64,000 nucleotides of DNA from Congeria kusceri (lineage: Eukaryota; Mollusca; Bivalvia; Myida; Dreissenidae). Position numbers and translations under genes: made by a program. The notes under the pieces were generated by a model. The model was given only the letters and a program-made list of their open reading frames with translations. It had not been told where the DNA came from and made no database searches. Shown here piece after piece: positions 58,813 to 64,000 of this stretch. Location: NCBI GenBank assembly GCA_027627225.1, contig JAPFQT010000151.1:471828-535827 (forward strand), given 5' to 3'. Position 1 is the stretch's first letter. Every line of letters begins with the position of its first letter.

Positions 58813-59505
58813 CAGGTTCACAAACGAACACGCACATGTTAACACGCGAACTCGCACATGTTCATAGGCGAACACGTACACGTTCACACGCGAAAACGCG
58901 CACGTTCACAGGACAACAGGCACACGTTTACAGGCGAACACGCACACATTCAACCGCACACCATCATAGGCAAACACGCACACGTTTACAAGCGAACATG
59001 CACACGTTTATAGGCGAACAAGCACACATTCACACGCGAAAATGAACACGTTTTTAGGCGAACGCGCACACGTTCATACGCACATGTTCACATGTGAACA
59101 CACACACGCTCATAGGCGAACATGCACACGTTCATAGGCAAACACGCACACGTTCACACGCACACCTTCATAGGCGAACACGCATATGTCCATAGGTGAA
59201 CACGCACATGTCCATAGGTGAACACGCACATGTCCTTAGGTGAACATGCACACGTTCACACGCGAACACGAACATGTTCATAGGCGAACACGCATACATT
59301 CATAGGCGAACACACATACATTCATAGGCGAACACGCATGCGTTCATAGGCGACCAATTATGCGCGAACGATCACATGCGAACACGCACACGTTCATAGG
59401 CTAACACGCACACGCGAACGTTCACAGACAAACACGCACACGTTTATACACACATGTTCATAGACGAGCACGCACATGTTCTCATGTGAACACGCACACA
59501 AGTTA
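58813..59505 (+). repeat. 22-bp minisatellite
   Basis: About 30 units around CGAACACGCACACGTTCAT plus AGG, alternating irregularly with units in which TCATAGG is replaced by TCACACG. Unit length varies, so phase is lost in places. The 69-codon frame at 58836-59045 is compositional. Confidence 0.9.
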
Positions 59506-60376
59506 ACTATTGATGTCCTTTTAGAACATTATGACAAATTTCAATCTTTTCAATTAGTCAATGTCCACAGAAATTTCATTCATTTCTTTCATAGAACACT
59601 CAGCACCAATGTTCTTGAACCTCAAAACAAGCAGAAGTAGAAACACAACTGCACTTACGGTTGCTAAGGCTAAACAAAATTAATGAATTGTTTCTCAGTC
59701 ACTTTTTCCGAAAAATCAAGAGGGAGGGCAGACTGTTATTTTATTGAAGTATTTTTTGTTTGTTTTTTTCTCCTACTCTTTTCTACTGGCACTATGTAAT
59801 GGCTTATTAAAACGGGTAAATAAGTCCAGATTAAAGACAATTTATAGTTTTAACAACAACAGAAGTATCCCTTTTTGTAAAATTCTAAATATAGACTTAT
59901 AAATTACTCATTGTACAAACGGTCATTTAAGCAAGCAGACGTATAAAGGCAATCAATTTAAATGTTCATATTTAACATAAGTGCCTTTAAATTGATACAC
60001 CATCAGCATTAAACTACTTCTATTTATAGTGAACATGCTGGTTTACTGCAGAGTTATCACCAGTTATCGCATACAGAAAATAGTTGATAGAAAGTTACCA
60101 ATATGTAACATTCAAATACTTGTGTTTACTTCGTGAATGTAATAATAAAAACACAATCACCCCTTGATTGTTGCTGTCACACATTAAACACATTCTTGAC
60201 GCGTTTATGTTCCTATGTTGTTCGTAAACAGTTGTACACCTCCTGCAAAATCTCAACATTTCGTATCAAATCAAGTGTGCTTTAGATCAGCTGAAATTCC
60301 CGCAAAGGCTTGTTGTTGCCTACTTATATAGCATATCACTGATAATTACACTGCGTTTAAATTGTGCATTACAAAT
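59506..60376. other. Intergenic, no gene recognised
   Basis: AT-rich with no open frame above 60 codons, no tandem repeat and no inverted pair that I can support. Confidence 0.4.
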
Positions 60377-60511
60377 ACATGGTTGGTGCTGGGATGGAGA
60401 AAGTTTATCCGGTGAGGCTTAGAAAATGAAAATAGGGCGTGCTTTAACGAGCCCTATTTTTGCTTTCGGGCCGAACCGGATAAACTTTTTCCTTCCCGGC
60501 ACCTACCGTGT
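60377..60511. repeat. 135-bp palindrome (foldback)
   Basis: Two arms of about 61 bp (left containing GAGAAAGTTTATCCGGTGAG and AAAATAGGGC; right GCCCTATTTTTGCTTTCGGG and ACCGGATAAACTTTTTCC) are inverted at about 80 percent identity around the loop GTGCTTTAACGA. Confidence 0.7.
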
Positions 60512-61699
60512 ATTCTATTTATCCTGAGTGCTATTCAATTAAATTTAAAAACACCAAACACTAAAGTTTTAAATTTAAAACAAATTCTAGACGGGCCTCG
60601 ACCTAATAACTCGTTTGCATGAATGCGTACTACCCGGAAAAAATAGTTCTCTATTTCTTAATGACCTTTTTCAAAAAGCAAAAGTAAAATATTAATAAAT
60701 CTTATTTGCTGATGTCAGTACGACACGAAAATGACGTAGTAAAATCTGCTTTTGTTTTAAACCAGATTACAGTGGTTTTTAAAGAGTTTAATTACGTCAC
60801 ACGAACTACGTCCTTCATTTTGAGTTGTAAGTTTACACAATGTAGTCAAACCAGAACGCGAGTGTTTTGCAGTTTAAAATACATGAAATCGGAATAAATA
60901 TTTAGTGTTTCTGTGTTTTGGATGGATTATATTATGCAATAGCATTCAGATAAAAAGTGTATGGAATGGAAATGAATGGAAGTGAAATGAATCATAAAAT
61001 GTTTAGTTATACATTAAAATTTTGATAACTTTTTTTCATTTATTTTCATCGGAAATTAATATAAACGGTTATTTCTTTCATGAATATGCTCTGTTGGTTG
61101 ACAAAAGAAAGTCTCTCCACAAAGAATAACCCGCTTGCATCAGATTCAAGTGTGTTGAAATGGAATGGAACTGGAAGGAAGTTGTTGTTAATCAGTCCAA
61201 TGGAATGTGAGGACAAACAACTCATTTGTTGTTTAACTCTGTTAAACAAGACAACACAAAGTTTGTATCGATGAAAAACTCTGGTAAATAGACTTTATGC
61301 TGTGTCATTCTCGACAATGTTGTTATCCGGCGCGTAGGAATACCTATTGACGGTATATCACAGTCACGTGATCTACTGCCGGATATCAACACGTTTATAC
61401 GGTCACCGCTTTATTAGGTCACTGTTTGGGTTAGAAGCAGGATAAAATCCATTTACCATTAAATTGTGCTCTGAAGGCTTTTCATTGACAGTCAATCTTG
61501 TGCATAAAATACCAATATGTTTCGCCAGTTTTACAATTACTCTATTTGCAGGCATCTTATTACAGTTGGCCATTTGAACTTGTCTTAATATATGTGGTAA
61601 CATCAGCACCATTAATGATTATTTAGCATTTATTGTGCAGTGTTATACTAGTTTTTTACCATCTATTTGACATTTCCAATTATGCAATATGATACTAAA
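60512..61699. other. Intergenic or intronic; no gene recognised
   Basis: If the zinc-finger exon at 61700-62011 is real, this lies in its first intron or beyond. A 69-codon minus-strand frame (61403-61612, containing a KMPANRVIVKLAKHIG stretch) could be a further exon, but I recognise no domain in it. Confidence 0.35.
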
Positions 61700-62011
61700 C
61701 TAAAGACAACACAAGGAAATACAATCAGTCAATTTAATGAGATCAGAGTTCTGAGTATCAATACAACACAAATGCTCTCGAAAAGTGATAAGACCCCTCG
61801 TTCCATAGTTGATAATCTTAGAACAGACGTTACATTGGGCTAAGCCAGCAGTGGCAACTTTGACGAAACTATCACCAATTAAAACTTCGTCACGCTCCTT
61901 TCCATTCGATACGGACACTTTACAATCAAGCCATTCGAATCTAAATGAGTTTCGTATGCCTCCGTCGATTTCTTTCACTCTTAGAGCGTCTTTTTCCGTT
62001 AAAACATTCAT
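61700..62011 (-). CDS. Probable first exon of a BED-like zinc-finger protein
   Basis: Opens with MNVLTEKDALRVKEI, then a FEWLDCKVSV segment, a GDSFVKVATAGLAQCNVC segment and CSKIINYGTRGLITFREH. The order W...(K)V...G-x-A-x-C-x2-C...I-x-Y-G-x-x-G-x3-F-x-x-H matches the N-terminal BED-like finger of uncharacterised, often transposase-derived, metazoan proteins. In those proteins C-x2-C and the distal H bind zinc and the domain contacts DNA. Met at 62011 is chosen because upstream DNA is promoter-like. Sequence after FREH (CCIDTQNSD...) looks like read-through into an intron; possible GT donors are near 61772-61776, so the true exon end is probably there rather than at the stop. The rest of the gene would lie at lower coordinates but is not identified. 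It could instead be a lone remnant of a DNA transposon. Confidence 0.5.
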   Translation of the reverse strand: MNVLTEKDALRVKEIDGGIRNSFRFEWLDCKVSVSNGKERDEVLIGDSFVKVATAGLAQCNVCSKIINYGTRGLITFREHLCCIDTQNSDLIKLTDCISLCCL

Positions 62012-62140
62012 CTTTACACATAACAGCGTTAACTGCCCGCCATTTTGGCAAGCCAGACCAACTTTGATAGAACACAGAATACGATTGGCTGAGCGACCGA
62101 GAACCGCGCTTAATGATTGGAGGAGCAGTGACGCATAGAT
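62012..62140 (-). promoter_or_regulatory. Promoter-like region with CCAAT boxes and a 4-codon uORF
   Basis: Richer in CpG than its surroundings. Read on the minus strand it has CCTCCAATCA and CTCAGCCAATCG (CCAAT boxes near 62118 and 62087). An AAAATGGCGGGCAG word resembles the YY1 site seen at metazoan start sites; its ATG would also begin a four-codon upstream frame (62029-62043) 17 bases before the main ATG. Confidence 0.4.
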
Positions 62141-62209
62141 ACGGGCTAAAATATTAACAAACTCACAGCGGCCGAGAGGTTAGTGAATTCTAGAAACCGA
62201 TCGTCAGGC

Positions 62210-62330
62210 ATACTCCCCCCCCCAATTTTTTCTCCTCGGATTTGCATCGATCTCAAAGTGATCCCAGCAGGAATGTAAAATCCACTGATTTCTGCGGATC
62301 CGAGGAAAATTCACAGCCCTGGTTACAGCA
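62210..62330. repeat. Short inverted-end repeat fragment
   Basis: TTTTTTCTCCTCGGATTTGC and GCGGATCCGAGGAAAATTC are inverted at the two ends of a stretch of about 100 bp. A C-run precedes it. Confidence 0.45.
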
Positions 62331-62703
62331 AAGTGGAAAACACATCGTTGCGAAAAAAAGAATATTTATGAAGATACTTATATTGATATAGGGAACAGAA
62401 TGCGCATTTTTCACATGTATTATTGCCACCAACGCGAAATACCGTTGTATAAGCTTTTTTTCTGGTTTATATTAAGAGCATTAAAACGAATACTAATAAA
62501 ACGTGACTGTCATAAGATATCAGAAAAGGTGCGTAGTTAAAGTGACTATGTCAACGACAAATGTGTTTCCTGTTGTACTATAAATGATGTTAGATTATAG
62601 AAATACGCTATACTAAGGCATTCATATTAAATAAAGAATCAATAATATAATACATTGTGAGATGTTAGATAAAAAACAATCAGCAAAAATGTTTGAAAAA
62701 TTA

Positions 62704-62781
62704 CAACCTCAAGCGGGTATCGAACTCACGACTTAGGAGCCATACGAAGAAATGACAGTAGTCAGTGCTTTAACCAGCTCC
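62704..62781 (-). pseudogene. tRNA-like sequence, degenerate
   Basis: On the minus strand GAGCTGGTTAAAGCACTGAC resembles a D arm with box A, and GTGAGTTCGATACCCGC gives a box B match. The middle is longer than a standard anticodon arm plus variable loop. Likely a tRNA-derived SINE head or pseudogene. Confidence 0.4.
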
Positions 62782-63376
62782 ACAATTCTGCTTTGTACAG
62801 ATATATGTGTAAACTATGGTTATACACAAAACTCACAATTTTGACGTCCAAATGTAAACATGAAAAAGACCAAACAAACACGACCAATATTATAAATTGA
62901 TTTTTATCTCAGAATGCGAAAACACTTTTTCCCGTTGTACATACTTTATTTTAACCATTACTTGATGTCATTGTTAATATCTTAATTTGAGAATTTTTAA
63001 AAAAGAAATTACCCCCCTTGAGGCCCTTTTTTGTTGACAAGGGCCCTTTAATACGCAAATCTGATACGTCTTTTACGGAATTTTAAACTTTGGCGAGTGA
63101 CACAATTGGGCATGTCAAGGCGGTCAACAAATCGCAATGTCGACATATACTAGCATTCCAATAATTAATAATTTTAATGCAGTTTTATATCTTTGAACAG
63201 ACTGATGATTTAACGTTTTACGGTTTAAGTCTGACTAAATATACGTATTAATAATGTTGCACAGAGCGTTAAAAAAATGGACCCACGTGTCTTTGTTGCG
63301 ACACGTGGGTAATTTAAATTTAGAGTTCAGATTTCATCCTTATTAACACAGCTAATGAATTATGCAATCATAATCG
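62782..63376. other. Intergenic with one perfect short hairpin
   Basis: 63281-63310 is ACCCACGTGT, ten unpaired bases, then ACACGTGGGT, a perfect 10-bp inverted repeat. Nothing else is recognised. Confidence 0.5.
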
Positions 63377-63672
63377 TTGTTTGTTTGTTTGTTTGGATGT
63401 TTCGCCGTATTCAACAGTATTTCAGTCATATAACGGCGGTCAGTTAACCTACTCACACTTTTCCTGGGTAAGCTGGTTTACTAGTACTAAGTGCACATAC
63501 ATATGCCAGTAACTGACAACTGCCCTACTCGAATCAGAGGTAGGGGGAGAATGGCCGTAGAAATAATTTCATGACCAATCCCCACACAAGTTATGTGGCC
63601 GGGCTGGGGATCGAACCCGCGATCCATTCGGATTTGTAGTCCTTCGCTTTACCAACTGAGCTAGCCGGCCCA
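63377..63672 (-). mobile_element. tRNA-derived SINE, complete, minus strand
   Basis: Head at 63600-63672 with a consensus box A (TAGCTCAGTTGG, 63652-63663) and box B (GGGTTCGATCCC, 63607-63618). A central body follows, then a 3' domain with TGACTGAAATACTGTTGAAT and ACGGCGAAAC that I recognise as the conserved 3' domain of mollusc/metazoan SINEs, and an (AAAC)n tail at 63377-63395. Loop bases suggest anticodon ACA, but the anticodon stem is poorly paired. Would be transcribed by RNA polymerase III and mobilised by a LINE. Confidence 0.75.
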
Positions 63673-64000
63673 CCATAATCGAAAATCATCAAATAATTTT
63701 GCAAGTTATACCAATGAAATAAATACAGTACCCGGGAAGCGTTCTAATGATCTTTCTCAAGACATCAAGTACTGGTTCTACCCAGGCAATGGACTGGCTT
63801 ATTCATAATGCACAGAGAGTTGAGAATATAGCCCCCCCCATGCGTTGTCAAACTAATCTATTTCGTTTAATTCAATATAGCAATTCATCTGATATCAAGC
63901 TTGATGAAAACAACATGCAACTACACGCAACTCGATTCTCAGTCGTCAACTTCGAAGTTTATTCATACATGTATACACAAGAATTCCACAATCGAGAAAA
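63673..64000. other. Intergenic with a SINE tail fragment
   Basis: 63758-63790 carries AAGTACTGGTTCTACCCAGG and AATGGACTGG, the same tail motif as at 41957-41990. No gene is visible to the end of the window. Confidence 0.4.

Noticed and set aside
61809..62138. 109-codon plus-strand frame
   Set aside because: It is the antisense of the BED-like finger exon and promoter and shows no domain of its own.

Overview
The window is AT-rich, intron-scale eukaryotic intergenic DNA packed with transposable elements and satellites. No operons, ribosomal RNA or dense gene arrangement is visible. The repeat repertoire points to a mollusc, most likely a bivalve. It includes pearl/HINE-like rolling-circle elements with 120-170 bp tandem cores and a GAC-rich microsatellite, tRNA-headed SINEs with a metazoan 3' domain, a CR1/L2-group LINE carrying a 2A peptide, and many short inverted-repeat MITEs. 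This assignment is inference from repeat style, not from a marker gene.

Layout. 0-13 kb: a foldback family (called FB-A here), a pearl/HINE-like element, a region bounded by inverted repeats, the first copy of a duplicated segment (4.1-5.15 kb), two 26-bp minisatellite arrays (6.6 and 9.8 kb) and a 1.1-kb mariner-like MITE. 13.4-21.9 kb: two long non-LTR retrotransposons in head-to-head orientation. The minus-strand one (13.4-17.05 kb) encodes 2A, endonuclease and reverse transcriptase, with one in-frame stop. The plus-strand one (18.2-21.86 kb) has an open 1143-codon endonuclease/RT frame without a usable ATG near its start and ends in (TTCTG)n. 22.7-24.5 kb: part of a dispersed repeat (R) leading into a third 26-bp array. 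25-35 kb: LTR-like fragments, HINE-like elements, the second copy of the duplicated segment, a 31-bp array and foldbacks. 35.6-36.4 kb: a long ACT/GGTACT microsatellite. 37-41.6 kb: the fullest copy of R, invaded by a MITE, a HINE and a SINE, then the fourth 26-bp array. 42-48.3 kb: HINE-like elements, MITEs and a nest of insertions three deep. 48.5-50.5 kb: two abutting minisatellites. 50.5-58 kb: largely featureless. 58-64 kb: FB-A, a 22-bp minisatellite, a palindrome, one probable host first exon (BED-like zinc finger, minus strand, about 62.0 kb), tRNA-like sequences and a SINE.

The two LINEs are the only clear protein-coding units. Most other long open frames (the 26-bp arrays and the ACT array) follow from repeat composition and are not called as genes. 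Comparing paralogous copies inside the window gives empty sites for two HINE insertions and one SINE insertion. This was the most useful internal evidence for element boundaries.
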